Positions 25,277 to 37,779 of a stretch of 64,000 bases of DNA are shown here, one piece after another; position 1 is the first letter of the stretch, and every line of letters begins with the position of its first letter. This DNA is from Acanthamoeba sp. SK_2022b (Eukaryota; Discosea; Longamoebia; Acanthamoebidae), in contig JANDJZ010000135.1 in the NCBI GenBank assembly GCA_027943245.1, forward strand, positions 1 through 64,000, given 5' to 3'. Position numbers and translations under genes: made by a program. The notes beneath the pieces are model-generated. The model saw only the letters and a program-made list of their open reading frames with translations, made no database searches and was not told the DNA's origin.

Positions 25277-27525
25277 CAATTAAAGATCAAATCATCCTGC
25301 AAGCACATCAAAGCAGTGAACCACTGCATAACAGGACATTGTGTGGCTGTGGTTCATGGGGTTTTGCCACATGAGCTGACATTGCGCCACCAGCTGAATG
25401 TCAACACTTTGGACATACAATATTGGCACCAGAACAAAGGAAATGGACAGTTTGTTTGATGTAGGTAAAGGAGCTATAGGACCGCGTACACTAAATGATG
25501 AAAAGACAACCTAAAAAAAAGGAAAATAATGAGTTATATGTGTGTGTGTGTTTCTCATTGTACTCACCCAGATGTTGAATTGGATGCACTGTCATCTATG
25601 TGTGTAGAGGTGTATTAGGACTAGGTATGAGCAGGATGAGATCATGCCAAGAACTGAGTGTTCAAGGAAATGAGACACTGACCATTTCCAAGTGTGATTT
25701 CAAGTGGTTTATGTTTCCAGATGCAAAAGGGCAGCTGGAGTGGCTGAACAGAAGAACAAAGAAGCCACTAATGTGAGGAGAAGCAAGAGTACGAGCATCC
25801 TCAGCATTGAGAGGAATGTCCATGTTGTGAAGGGAGATATCAGCTAGGAAAGAAAAAAGGGAGTGTGCAAATGTGGAGTTGAATGTGGGAGGAAAGGATC
25901 TTGATCAGAAGCAATATGGAGCAAGCAGAAAGTCAAAGTAGGTGAAGAAGAGAAAGAAGTAAAATCTGACATGTGTAAGATTTGAGGTAGAGCAAATGCA
26001 TCAGATTTGAGGTAGGGCAAAATCTGGCTAATATTGAGAAAGAATTATATTTGAAGCAAAACACAACCAGGAGAGTGCACAAACCTCTGAAACCCCCAGT
26101 TCCTGAAAAAGCTCTGAAGTGATAACACTGAGTATAAAATGGAGTGAGGAAGTAGTGACTTCTCAGCAGTGGAGATACTCAGATTCTTACCTGAGGTGGT
26201 GGAGATGCTGTCACCCCTGTGGCGTAGCTCCCATTCAATCTGCAATGCAGCAAGGGCGGAGAGCCTCTCCTCATTGAGAATTTGGGCAGTAGAAGACACT
26301 CAAGCTTGAGGGATATGGGCAAGGGCAGGACGATCTGCCCAGAAGTCAGCAGCCTCATGGAAGACGTCCTCAGGGATCATGCTGACATGGCAACAGGTAG
26401 CAGTTTCAGCAATATATGCAGAAGTGCTCCTGGCCAAAGACAGGTATGCCCTTGTGTCTGCCATGTTTTTACTCCCCTCAACAACACCTTAGCTCCTTGT
26501 TTTAACTATTTCTTGTCAGGTGGATTCAATCTGAGAACAGAAACCTGCCAGAGAAGCAACAGATCACCATCCGCAACATCAACCTTGCTGGATGGTGGCT
26601 CATGGATGCTTCACACAAGCTGAAGGGCGCGAAGAGGCCCAGGTGGTTCTCACTGAAGTGGGTCATGAACGTGCCAACCTCCTCGTTCTTCAGCAAAAAA
26701 TTGCACACAATCAAATCTGACATGTGTTGGATTTCAGGGTGAAACGTACTTTAGGACTTATGGGTACTGCTTGAGGTCATGGAAGGCTGTGTAAGCCTTT
26801 TGCAAAGCCCCCACTGATGAGGCACCAGCACCAGCATAGCTTCCCTGTTGTTGAAGGCAGATGATGAGAACAGATGCAACAACAAGTGCCTCAATGAGAG
26901 AAGGTATTTTTTGATGAAGATTTGACATACCAAATACTTGGAGTAGGCGCTGAAGTTGGGTTTGCCCTTCATCGTGGCCCACATTGGACTGGTGTAGTGC
27001 TCATCGTGTGCCAGGTTGGAATCAAGAACTTTGAAAGGCTCCCATGTGTATACCCCCAGCATGCTCCAGACAGTCACATGATGATTGCAGTCAATGGCCT
27101 GTGCAGAGATGCAAGGAAGCAATGCCAGAACTCAACAATGGTGAGAAAACAATAAACCATACTTGGAAGGCCTATGCAGTTGAGGAAGATGGGAGAGGCA
27201 CCAGCATGGCTTGCAATACCATCACAAAAGTATGCACATGCCCTTTGCTCTGCACCATGTTGCCTGTATGCTGTAATCCCATCCATGGGCACTGGGTGAC
27301 ATTCAAACACATACACGGTGCTCCATTACCTACATCAAACAAACTGTCCATTTCCTTTGTTCTGGTGCCAATCAAGCTATTTTTTGTCCAAAGTGTTGAC
27401 ATTCAGCTGGTGGCGCAATGTCAGCTCATGAGGAAAAACCCCATTCCCAACAGCCACCTGATGTCCTGTTATTCAGTTGTCACAGCTTTGCTGTGCTTGC
27501 AGGATGATTTGCGCAAGGGCAGCTG
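25277..27525. repeat. Inverted repeat pair, arms about 200 bp
   Basis: 25277-25475 and 27325-27525 are reverse complements at roughly 85-90% by eye, including the shared block around GCGCCACCAGCTGAATGTCA. The 1.85 kb between them is AT-richer DNA with no intact ORF. It could be two oppositely inserted repeat copies or the ends of a non-autonomous element. Confidence 0.7.
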
Positions 27526-27699
27526 AAAGGGATCATGCATGATTTTTTATTTACAGACATGGTTCCCCAGCCTGCCAGGGTCTGTGGTGAGGGGGGGGAA
27601 GATGGGGGCCTTGGCAGGGTTGGATCCTGGCGCAAAGGGAATGCACCCAGGTACAGGGAGCAGGGCTTGGCTTGGTGGGCGGCCAGGAGGTGGGTTTTT

Positions 27700-30600
27700 A
27701 TGAGACTGCACTTCTTGAGCATCCCTTGCGTTGGGCCGCAGATGCTGCAGATTCTGCAAAATGCTTCCCTTGCTTGAAATGGGAGATTAGACCTGGCGCT
27801 TGCACGTTGTTGACAGGGACCCACTGGTTATGTTGATCAGTGTGCCCCTTGAAATGGACCAGGTACTCCAACCCGCACAAGGTTGTCCAGTTGTTGAGGA
27901 TCTCATCAATTTCAGCCTGCTCTCCCTTGGCTGGGATCTCCTGCTGGGCTTGCTTGACAAGGTCTGGCGTAGTCCCTTCGTCAGCAGAATTTGGCCTGAC
28001 CCACTGCTTGAGGCATGTGACATGAGCAAATTGGTGATCTCAGGGGTTATGGATGTTGACCAATCCATAGTTCAAGCCACCTTGGATCTCAATGACCTGG
28101 TAGGGGCCCCACCATGGTTTCATGAACTTCTTGCTGTGTTGACCACGCACTGTAGGGACATGCAGCCAGACCTTGGTTCCCAACTTGAATGGTTGGTCAG
28201 TCTTGTCCCTATTGTAGCTCCAGCAGTTGCACTCCTGGGCCTCATGTTGGTGTTCTTTGGCTGCCTGAAAGGCCAACATCAGCCGTTCCACCAGGCTGCT
28301 CTGGTAGTCTCCTGCGCCCTCTTCGGCCCTTGCCTGAGGCAGGCCAAGGGACACATCAATGGGCAGGTAATGGTCGTGCCCAAACATTAAGTAGAAAGGC
28401 GTCTCCAAGGTCGCCTTGTGGATGGAGCACCAGTAGGCCACCAGCACATAGGGGATGTAGGTGTCCCAATCACGCTGATGATCAGCTACATACATGCTAA
28501 GCATGTTTTGTAGTGTTGAGTTGAACTGCTCTGTCAGTCCATCTGTCTGGGGGTGGTAGGCAGTCATTTGGAGCCGGTGCACTCTCAAGTCATTGTTGAT
28601 GCTTGCAAGCACCTCATTCAGGAACTCCCATCCCTGGTCTGAGAGTAGACACTCCAGGGCCCCATGGACACAGACCAGCCCTTCAATGAATGCCTGTGTG
28701 ACCATATCAGCCTTCTTGTCTGGCCACTGCAATGGGCCACTTGGTCAGGTAATCAACCATCACAAGGATCCACTTGTTGCCAGCATCAGACTCCCAAAAT
28801 GGCCCCATCAGGTCAATACCAACTCGCTTGAATGATTGGCTTGCTGCTGGGATAGGCTGCAGGAGACCATTCTTGCCTTGACGTGGTGCTTTCCTTCGCT
28901 GGCATTGCTTGCACGATGCCACCCACAATGCAATCTCCCTTGACTTGTGTGGCCACCAATACTTGTGCTTGATAGTGGAGATGGTGCGGTTTCGCCCTAG
29001 GTGGCCTGCCAGTACGTCATCATGGTGAGCAGCCATGATGGTCTCAGTGTATGAGGCTGGGATTGCCAGCTGGGCGAGGGTCTGGGTGTCACTTGAACCC
29101 TGCTGAGGCCAAGCATGGTGGTACAGCAGTCCATCAAATAACTCACATTGCTCTGCCTCTAGGCGCACTCGTCTTGCCATACTGTCCTCTGGGGGTAGTA
29201 TGTCCTCCACAAGGAACTGAAGGATGGCCCCCATAAATGGGTCTGCTTGCTGCTCTCTGCCAAGGTCTTCCATGAGATCATACCAATGGCCACTCTGGCA
29301 TTGGTGATGCTTCTGGGCTGGCTGCCTGTGCCACCACCCCCATTGCTGCTGCCCGCTGCTCTGCCACCCTTGCAACATCACCATAGGGGTCTGTAGCCAC
29401 CTGGTGCACAAACTCTCAACCTCTAATTGCTGCAGCCCTCTTGGCTTGGGGCTCACCCACAACACTGACAATATCTGCCTCGACCACTGGCAGGTGGGTC
29501 ATCGCATCAGCATTAGCATGTTTCATACCTGGCCGATAGATGATGTCAAACTCATAGGGCTGTAGCTTCATTGCCCAGCGCGCCAGCCAACCCTGCTGCT
29601 CCTTCACCTCCATGAGCCACTTGAGTGCTGTGTGGTCAGTAATGACATGGAACTTGCTCCCATGTAGGTACTGATGGAAAAATTCAATCCAGTAAACAAT
29701 GCTCAGACATTCCCACTTGGTGACACTGTAGTTCTGACTTGGACAACTGCTGGCTGGCATAGGCCACCACACACTTGTCGCCCTCCTCAGTCCTCTGCAA
29801 CAGCACCGCCCCAATGGCCAAACAAGATGCATCTGTGTGGAGGTAGAACAGTGCGTCAAAGTTGGGGAACACCAGGACTGGGGCCATGGTCAACACTTCC
29901 TTCAGGTGCGTGAATGCCTTTTCACACTCCTCTGACCAGGCCACCCCATGGAACGGCTCCACCTGAAGGAGTCGGTCCAGTGGCTCCACCACCTCCACAA
30001 ATGCTGGCACAAATGGTAGTAGTTGCACAGCCCCAGGAACGTGTGTACCTCAGGTTGGTAGGCCAGCCCATTTCCTGCACAGCATGAACCTTCTCTGGAT
30101 CTGCAGCAATGCCGTCCTTCCACACCAGGTGCCCAAGGGAGGGAAGCTCTGTCCAGCAGAAGTTGCACTTTGATGGCTTCACAAACATAATGGTACAACC
30201 ATGAACTGGAAGGTCCCATGCCAAGTCACAAAGGCAGTCTTCTCAATGTTGTCCTCATGCACAGGTATGTGTGCATATGCGTGGCCATAGCACCCTTGGG
30301 GCCACCCTAAGAGCTGGCGCCATCGGATTTGATGTTGACTGGCATGAGGGATGTGCTCCACACTGCCAGGTACATGGTCACCACCAAGCATCCACAGAAT
30401 CAAGAGGTGGAAATGGGACAAGATCTTTCCTCTGTGGACCAGCTCATGGCTTGGCAAGTGTGTTCTCCCCTGCTCTTGTGTTCTTCAACACACCAAGGGC
30501 TGTTGAAGCGCAGGCGACAGACTTGGTCTAACTTGCTGGTCATCTGCTCAGGAACATCACAGTCCCAAGGGATGCACACATGCTTTGCTGGGCTGAGTAT

Positions 30601-31079
30601 GGCGCTGGTACTGTTTCCCCTTCCAATGTTTGATTGAGTAAAGTGGTGGAGGTAGCGAGGAGGGTCTGCTCACCTACGTTTTCTCACATCGCCACAACCA
30701 GGTTACACTACTCCCCGCCTCATCCACTCAGCTCCAACTTTTTCTTGGCTGGGGTTGGGTTGGACAATGATGACAACGTTGCCCCAGCAAGTGTAGGTGC
30801 GTCTCCATGGAAAGTAGGCTTGGGCAGCCTGTCCTCATCATCCAGTATTGAGTCCTCCCCTGGGGCCACAGACATCTCCAGCTCATCACTCCCATCCTCT
30901 TCCATCACTGCTCCAATCCTGGAAGCCTTGAGAGCTTTGACCTCCTTGCTCAGGAGCAAGATCAACACTGCTATCTGCACAAGTGTAGCTCTCACCTCCA
31001 CCCAGCCCTCCTGCACCACTGCGCCCCCTCCCTTGCCCAAGGCCACACCCAGCCCAACCACAGCAGCTGTCGTCGCCAT
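27700..31079 (-). mobile_element. Ty3/Gypsy chromovirus remnant, dead
   Basis: Minus-strand order fits an LTR retrotransposon interior. A gag-like frame runs 31079-30720 (ends before a stop; has LSKEVKALKAS and PKPTFHGDAP). Reverse transcriptase start lies near 30460-30190 (EDNIEKTAFVTWHGTFQFMVVP), the RT thumb/linker at 30190-29900 (FVKPSKCNFCW, DPEKVHAVQEMGWP), and RNase H near 29880-29480 (FYLHTDASCLAIGAVL, HVITDHTALKWLM). Integrase follows with its HHCC zinc knuckle (HHDDVLAGHLGR ... CKQCQ, ~29040-28880) and core (VDYLTKWPI, LLSDQGWEFLNEV, TAYHPQTDGLTEQFN, ~28770-28350). A chromodomain ends it (EIDEILNNW, LEYLVHFKGH, ~27930-27780). Frames are broken several times, and the RT segment carrying the YxDD catalytic box is missing. 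LTRs were not identified. Confidence 0.85.
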
Positions 31080-31502
31080 GTGTGATGGTCATTAGCGTGA
31101 GACCAGTCAATCAAGTTCAGTATGATGTTCAAGGCAAGATGCCACATGAGCAAGGAGAAAAGAGAACTGCTCTGGAAAACGAAACATTGCCACACAAACC
31201 CTGTAGGCCCAGAAACTCTGTCCACCACAATTGACCTAAGACCAAAAGCCAGGACAGCAATGACCCTGGCAGCAGCAAGGAGAAAGGAGGCTTGGTCCCA
31301 GCCTCCATGGACAATTGCACAGAAGGGAGGAGAGCAAAAGCCCCAGGGATCTGAGTTCTTGGACCATAGGATGCAAAGAGGCCTCTTTTTTTTCTTCCGT
31401 GCGGAGTTATAGTCCTCTTCACCGAAATAAAGACGACCGCTGCCCACAGTGGGCTGCCTGTCCCTGGTTGGGGCAGCAGCAGTCCACATTCTTGCACTGG
31501 CG
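31080..31502. other. 5' flank of F-box/GTPase copy A
   Basis: Junction between the retroelement and copy A. No gene recognised; it probably holds the copy A promoter. Confidence 0.35.
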
Positions 31503-34500
31503 ATGGCAGAACACAACCCCGAAGAGCTGCTACCCCCTGAGGTGCGTTCCACAATCCATCGGTCTCCTTAGACTCTGCTCTTTTTTTTTTTTTTTTTGGC
31601 TCACTTCGCTGGGTGCAACAACAGGCATGGGTCCACGTGCTCTCGTTTGTGGACGCCGAGAGCGTGGCCAGAAGCGTGTGCCTCGTTTCGCGGGCCTTCC
31701 ATGCATTGGCCGCCGAGCCCCAGCTCTGGCGCCAACTCGTTCTGCGCCATTTTCCTGCCGCCCTCGCCCACACCAACCTGTATGAGGCTGACGAGGCCGA
31801 CGGATGGCGCAAGACCTTCTTCGCCCGCCGCTGGCTCGACCGCTCCGTACGACCCACTCCATTCCCTTGGCCAATGAAAACTCTCACTTGACAATTTAAT
31901 TGAGGGATATAGAAGCGGCCCCGGTTCTGTGTCTTGGGCCACGTTGACAGTGGCAAATCAACCCTCCTTGGTACATCAACGTTCTATCAAGGCTCGGCCT
32001 TGCTCTCTCTCTCTCTCTCTCTCTGTTTGTGTGTCTCCGTGATGGCGTTAGTGATGTGTGGGCGGCCTTTGGGAGGTCTGCAGGACGCCTCTTGGAGGGA
32101 TTGGGAAAGATCTCTACGGAGGAGATAAACCGTTTGCGAAAGCTGACTGCCATCTTTGGCAAGATGTCTTTCACGCACGCGTGGGCGCTAGACCGCTGCC
32201 AGACCGAACGAGAGCGTGGCATCTGTACGCAGAGCACACCCACACGCACGCACACCACACCACACCACACCACACCACACCACACCACACCACACCACAC
32301 CACACCACACCACACCACACCACATTCCTGCTGCTCGATCTTTCTCTCTGCCTCAACTATTTGCCGTCTCTGTTTTACACATTTTCCACATCGCGCACCA
32401 GCAATCCACGGCCGCACAATGGAGTGTACGCTGGCGAATGGTCGCGAGATCGAAGTCGTGGACCTGCCCGGTCACCGCGATTACCTCAAGAATCTCATCA
32501 TCGTACGTACAGCCGTGCCAACGGCCAGCCCAGCCCAGCCCAGCCCAGCCCAAGCTTCGTCGGGCGAGGGGGTGTATGATCATGAGCTCACAACAATGCG
32601 CGAAACGAAACGTGCAAGGGTGCGGCGATGGCCGATGTGGCCATACTCGTGGTGGCCGCCAGCCTTGGCGAGTTCGAAGCTGGCATTGCGGACGGGTCCG
32701 GTTACCGCTCCGTTGGTGGTACAGCTTCTTGGCCTTCAGTTCTTATGGGGGCGAGGAGCTCACTGCTCACTCTCGCCTTCTCTCTGTCTTATGTGTGCAT
32801 ATGGCTCTGTGTGTGTTGTGTGCGGGTGTGTACATGTGTTGATGGATGGATGGGGTGACTTAGGTACGCGTGAACATCTGAAACTGGCGAAGCAACTGAA
32901 TATCTCCAAGATCATCGTGGCGATCAACAAGATGGACGACTACAGTGTCAGAGGATCAGAGCACCGCTTCATCGTACTTCCTCACCCCTCCCTCACTCCA
33001 TCTGCAAAATTCCAAACTCGCCTCGTGTTCAGGCCGTCTCACCAAACATCGCTGATTGGGGGGGTTGAGGCAAACAGGAAATCAAGGACGAGGTGTTGAA
33101 GGTGGCCGCTCATGTGGGGTTCCAGCCCGAGGGTGCTCTACCACCCCACCTTCATCTTGTGTCTTGAGCTGTGCGTTTGTTGCGCGTGCGCGCATGCTCA
33201 TGTGTGGTTTGCGTCTATCGTGGCTGATGATGATGACGTCGCAACAATTGGCCTGATGCGCGCTCCGCCACCAACAGAGCTGGTAGTGGTCCCCATTGCG
33301 GGGTGGTCCGGCGAGAACGTTGTCTCGGCGCCCGTCCTGTTCAGCTGGTTCGTGAGCTCCTCCACAGCCTCGCCTCCCCCCATCCACGCTGTGTGTCGCT
33401 CTCTCCCTCCCTCTCCGTAGCTTGCACTTAACAAAGCCCATTTGACGGCCTCACCCCAGGTACAAGGGTCCCTCGCTGCCCGAAGTCATGGAGCAGATGG
33501 CCGACGCCATCTCGAGCGGCTCGCGTGCCAGCGAGGAGCTGGCCAAGCGACCGATATACGGGCCCGTTCGTCTGTCGGTGATGCGCCAAGTGCGGCGCGC
33601 CGAGAAAGCGCCCGGTGAGGCAGTAGTGGAGGCGCTGGTGCAGTCGGGGACCGTGCACGAGGGCCAAGCGCTCCAGGGCGTGCTTCCCGGCCCAATGGTG
33701 GATCGTCGCCCCAGGCGCAGTGCTGGTGCCGCCGATGGAGGTGGTGGTGGTGACAAGAGCGAAGCCGGCGCCTCAACACCCGAGGTGAGGGCCAGCTTTA
33801 CGGTGGTGCGCATCGAGCGTTTCGGCCAACCAGTGTACCTCCTGCTGCGCCACGTGTTGTGTTGCGGATTTCTTCAGAGATTGACACGCCCGACAATGGC
33901 GTACACGATGAAACATGTCTGCGTGTGTGGAATGGGTGAACACAGGCGGCAGGCAGCTGCAGGCGAGCTCGTCGGACTGCGACTGAAGCTGGAGTCGCTC
34001 CTGCCTGACCCCATTGCCCCGCCGTACTCCACACCCCCCCCCCAAAACCAGCACTCGCCTGTGTTGACCACCATTGTCTTGTGTGTGTATGCGTGCGTGC
34101 GTGCGCGTGCGCGTGTGTGGGCGGTGGCAGGAAGGAGAAGGTGATGATGAAGCGCATGGTGCGTGGTGTCGTGCTGGTATCAGATGAGACAACCGCCACA
34201 GGCGACAACGCACAAACCGCAAGCGTCAAGGCATTTACTGTCCGCCTCGTCCACAACACCAGCTTCACTCTGCGTCAGGGATTCACTCCATCCTGCATCA
34301 TCCATTCGGCGTCAGTTCCGTGTCGGTATGCGCGTTCTCACTCCCCCCCCCCCAATGCTAGGGTCTCAATCGTGCATCAGCATGGCACGGTCTGCCACAC
34401 GCACACACATATACGCACGCACTCACTCGCACACACAGGGTGGAAAAGGTGATCAAGTGCTGGGATGAAGAAGGAAACGAGGTCGAGGTGCATGACAAGG

Positions 34501-34750
34501 AAACCGAGATACGCGAGGGCATGAGCAGCCTCGTCGAGGTTAAGCCTCTTGTACGTAGCCAGCCCAGGGAACACGTGTTGTTGGGCCGAGCTCAAAAAAG
34601 GGACACTGACGGCAAGAGCACGGTGCTGTGGTGGTGCAGGGCTATGTGTTCGTGGAGCCATACACGCGCAACGTAGCACTGGGCACAGTGGTGGTGACCA
34701 ACGGTTACATGATGGCCACCGGTAGCATTGAATCGGTGTTGCGCGGTTGA
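31503..34750 (+). CDS. F-box/EF1A-like translational GTPase fusion, copy A (exon 4 damaged)
   Basis: Exons found: 31503-31541, 31625-31846, 31916-31970, exon 4 ending 32224, 32402-32502, 32619-32700, 32864-32973, 33078-33132, 33278-33347, 33460-33834, 33946-33993, 34131-34325, 34439-34550 and 34640-34750. Phases agree at every junction except the start of exon 4. Exons 1-2 encode an F-box (LLPPEAWVHVLSFVDAES, SVCLVSRAFHALAAEPQLW). Exon 3 carries the P-loop GHVDSGKST; then RERGI, DLPGHRDYLKN (G3), NKMD (G4), VPIAGWSGEN (G5 region), and beta-barrel domains 2 and 3 of the EF1A/eRF3/Hbs1 class, ending SIESVLRG. At exon 4 the acceptor and about 80 bp present in copy B are missing after a (CT)n run, so the frame cannot be joined with normal splice sites. 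It may therefore be inactive, or use an unusual junction. Cellular role unknown. Confidence 0.65.
32251..32324 (+). repeat. (CACAC)n pentanucleotide array in intron
   Basis: About 14 units of CACAC in the intron after exon 4 of copy A. The same intron of copy B carries a TG run instead. Confidence 0.95.
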
Positions 34751-36460
34751 TTAGCCGTTATGAAATTCATGTTGATGCTTACGCTACGTGTTTTCAAAAG
34801 AAATGCAACACTATCTGCAGAGGAGGCGTTGTTCGTTTGGTCTGCACAAGATGGGCAGTGAAGAGCTGTTGGAAAGGGTGAGGTGTGCCGTCGGTAAGCA
34901 TGCGGCGAGGCCTGGGTCCATTGCCAGACCAGAGTTTGGCCTTCTTGGCACCAACGGAGATACAATGTTACGCCCAGAGCTCACAGGAGAACGACCGCCT
35001 GCGACCTCATCAGCTACTGCGGTCGAATATTTAATGTTAAACAAAACGATTGGTAAAACGGTTGGCGTTCTCGCGGTAGGGACGAGTAAAGAAAGTGCGC
35101 GCTTATTGGTTACCTTAATCATGCAGTAGCCCCAGCACCGGTACAAGGTTGCCGGGGGCCTCCTTACAAATTGTGGTCCAAGCTCTTCATCTTCTTCCAG
35201 GGCAATCGCTCCGCAATCCCCACAGGGAAACCTTAGCCCAACAAAAACCGTTTATCCAGGCGCCAAAATCTTTATTGTCGACACATTGTTGGGTCGCTCA
35301 CGTGTTTGTGTCGTACAGCAACGTTGCTGCTGTTATTGCGGTTGTAAATAAATACGGGGCTTATCATGAGCAGCGAGCACACTGTACAACTCTTTCTCTC
35401 TCTCTCTCTCTCTCTCTAATGCTAGGCCCCACCATCACCCTAGATGAAGCCCCAAGCAAACCTTCTAATATCACTAAAGTTACCCCACAACAAGTGTTCA
35501 CCACATACAACAAATTGAGACATGGGAAGAGGAAGTTTCCCCATTCAATCATATTTGTTGACAACTTCTTACACCTTCATCTTCTTCTGTGATCCTCCTT
35601 GCTGATCATGCATGGGGCATCATCCCTGTTTTCCCTACACATTGGCCTTCATGACTGACAGACAATCATCTGGAGCAAGCCAAATGTCCAGTCTTTGTGC
35701 TCATCAAGGTGAACTCCATAACTCCATGCCAACACAACCATGACTACAGACTAACAAGTTGCCTAGTCCTTCCAAGACTGAGGTGTGTTTGAGGGTGATC
35801 CCTTTGCAGGTGACTTCAGGGTGTGGCCAGAGGCAAAGGAATGGCCAGTCTTCTGTGACTCTGCTTCTGTGGTGGGCTATCCTGTCAACAAGTGGTCAAT
35901 CCATAGCCTGCAGTCAGGATTTGCCACTGACTTTGTATTGACCATGCTATGGAAGAACAAGGGTATGAGCCTTATTAGCAGAGAAATATGGAGTTGCTGA
36001 TGTGTAAACCAGGCCAATGGACTGACACAATGTGGACTCAGCTGGCCTGCATTGGTGGATGGGCCATTGGTTCAAGTGGCAAATCCAAGGCACAAGAACA
36101 CTATGTTGACTGCACAGCACTCTTATGTGGTAGAGCTTGTTCAACACTGACTGTTTCACCAGTTCTGGACAGGCTCATCAATACAACAGCAGTATCATCT
36201 GATATCAACAGAGATACAGCACTTGCAATGGAAGTTCTTAAGACACCACACAATCCATCTAAGATTCACACAACCTTCTGCTTCCTCAAGGAGATCTACA
36301 AGTGGGGTCTCTATCCCCAAGCTGGTCAAGTGGCTTCAAATCAAGAAGCAACTGGAGATCTCAGCTGAGCATGTTCACCACTAAATCCACAAGCTTGGAT
36401 TTGAGTGGGGTGCAGTGAAGAAGCAAGGTGAATGGTTTGATAGCCCACAAGTTTGTGAGA
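34751..36460. other. Accessory DNA, no intact gene recognised
   Basis: Homology between the two GTPase copies ends near 34787. Beyond it are AT-richer stretches, a CT run (35392-35418) and short frames (34788-35129, 35988-36368) that resemble no family I know. 35640-36460 may be the decayed N-terminal half of the transposase that follows. Confidence 0.35.
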
Positions 36461-36469
36461 TGTGATGCA

Positions 36470-37320
36470 CCTATCTTAGCCAATGAGTGATGGCACAAGC
36501 TGAAGGACGAGCACCACCAGTAGTCTTTCTTGATGAGACCTTTGCACATGCCAATCATGCACCAAACTTCTCCTGGTACCTGCAAGCAGAAGGGAATGCA
36601 GTTGGCACCACAAGGTAAAGGCCAACGCCTCATTCTACTTCACGCAGGATCAAAGGATGGATGGATACCAGGTATGCTCTTCATTGTATCTTCCCAATTC
36701 ATTCCATTCACTGATGGTTCACTTATAGGAGCTGAGCTGCAGTGGGTTGTGCGCAAGTCCAGCAAAACCTCTGATTATCATGATAATGTTGATCACAAGG
36801 TCTTCATCACATGGTTTGAAGAGAAGGTTTGCAAGGCTCTGTCACAACCCACAACCATCATCATGGATAATGCAGCATATCACAAGGTCAAACACTACAC
36901 CAATGAGGAGCAAGAGATCATGGGCAGAAGAACCTTCAGCAAGCTGACAAAGCCAATGCTTCAACGTTACCTCACATATCATGCGGTTGCTTGGTCAAGC
37001 ACAATGACCCAAGACGAGCTCTACAAGCAGGCACAGGAAGTGTATGACAACACTCCACCTGCCCTCTATGACATCACATGAAAGTATGGGCACTTGATTC
37101 CCTTCCTTCTGCCATATCACTCCAACCTGAATCCAATCAAGAATGTGTGGAGATGTGGCGCAAAATTGAGAGTGCTTCATTGTGGGGGAGGTGGACAAAT
37201 TGGTGAAGGAAGGGATTAATCATGTTACCCCTGAAATGTGGCGCAGGGCTATAGAAAGAGTGGAAAAGATGGAGGACAAGTTATTCATTGACAATGTAAT
37301 GGATGACATTATCACCGCAT
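36470..37320 (+). mobile_element. DDE transposase remnant (DDE_3/IS630-Tc1-like)
   Basis: Two frames joined by a frameshift near 36618 spell the catalytic core: VVFLDETFAHANHAPNFSW (first Asp), GKGQRLILLHAGSKDGWI, TIIMDNAAYHKVKHYT (second Asp), and after an in-frame stop LPYHSNLNPIKNVW. In this family the last motif is normally NPIExxW; here the catalytic Glu is Lys. With the frameshift, the stop and the lost acidic residue the element is inactive. Terminal inverted repeats were not found. Confidence 0.75.
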
Positions 37321-37779
37321 AAAAAAATCTTCAGTAGCACCCTAATCTTTTGCCTGCTTGGTTTGCTTGCCGCGCTGTGCCACAAAAAATGAACAAAAAA
37401 CTGGCCTCTGTTTTGTTGGTTTTGACTTTCCACAGACTGTAGCAGTGTCGCAAACAAAGAGTATGTTCTGTTCTGTTCTGCATTTGATCCAGCTGAACCA
37501 ACACTTCTGTGTCTGCAGTACTCTGAGGTTAGGGCTGACCCACAGACCAAGAGAAAGGTACCAACCAAACACTTGAACTAGCCTAGCAACTCATGCAAAG
37601 CTTGCTCTACAGGAATGGCAGCATGCGTGCAGTCATCAATCAAGAAAAGACAGTGGCTCACCACACTGCAAAGGACCTCTACGATGCGCACAACAACAAG
37701 GAGAAGGTGTACTGAGGATGAGCCAATCGAAGATGCAGAAGGTGGCAAGACCAGGCGACAGTGTTGTGGCGAAAGACAA

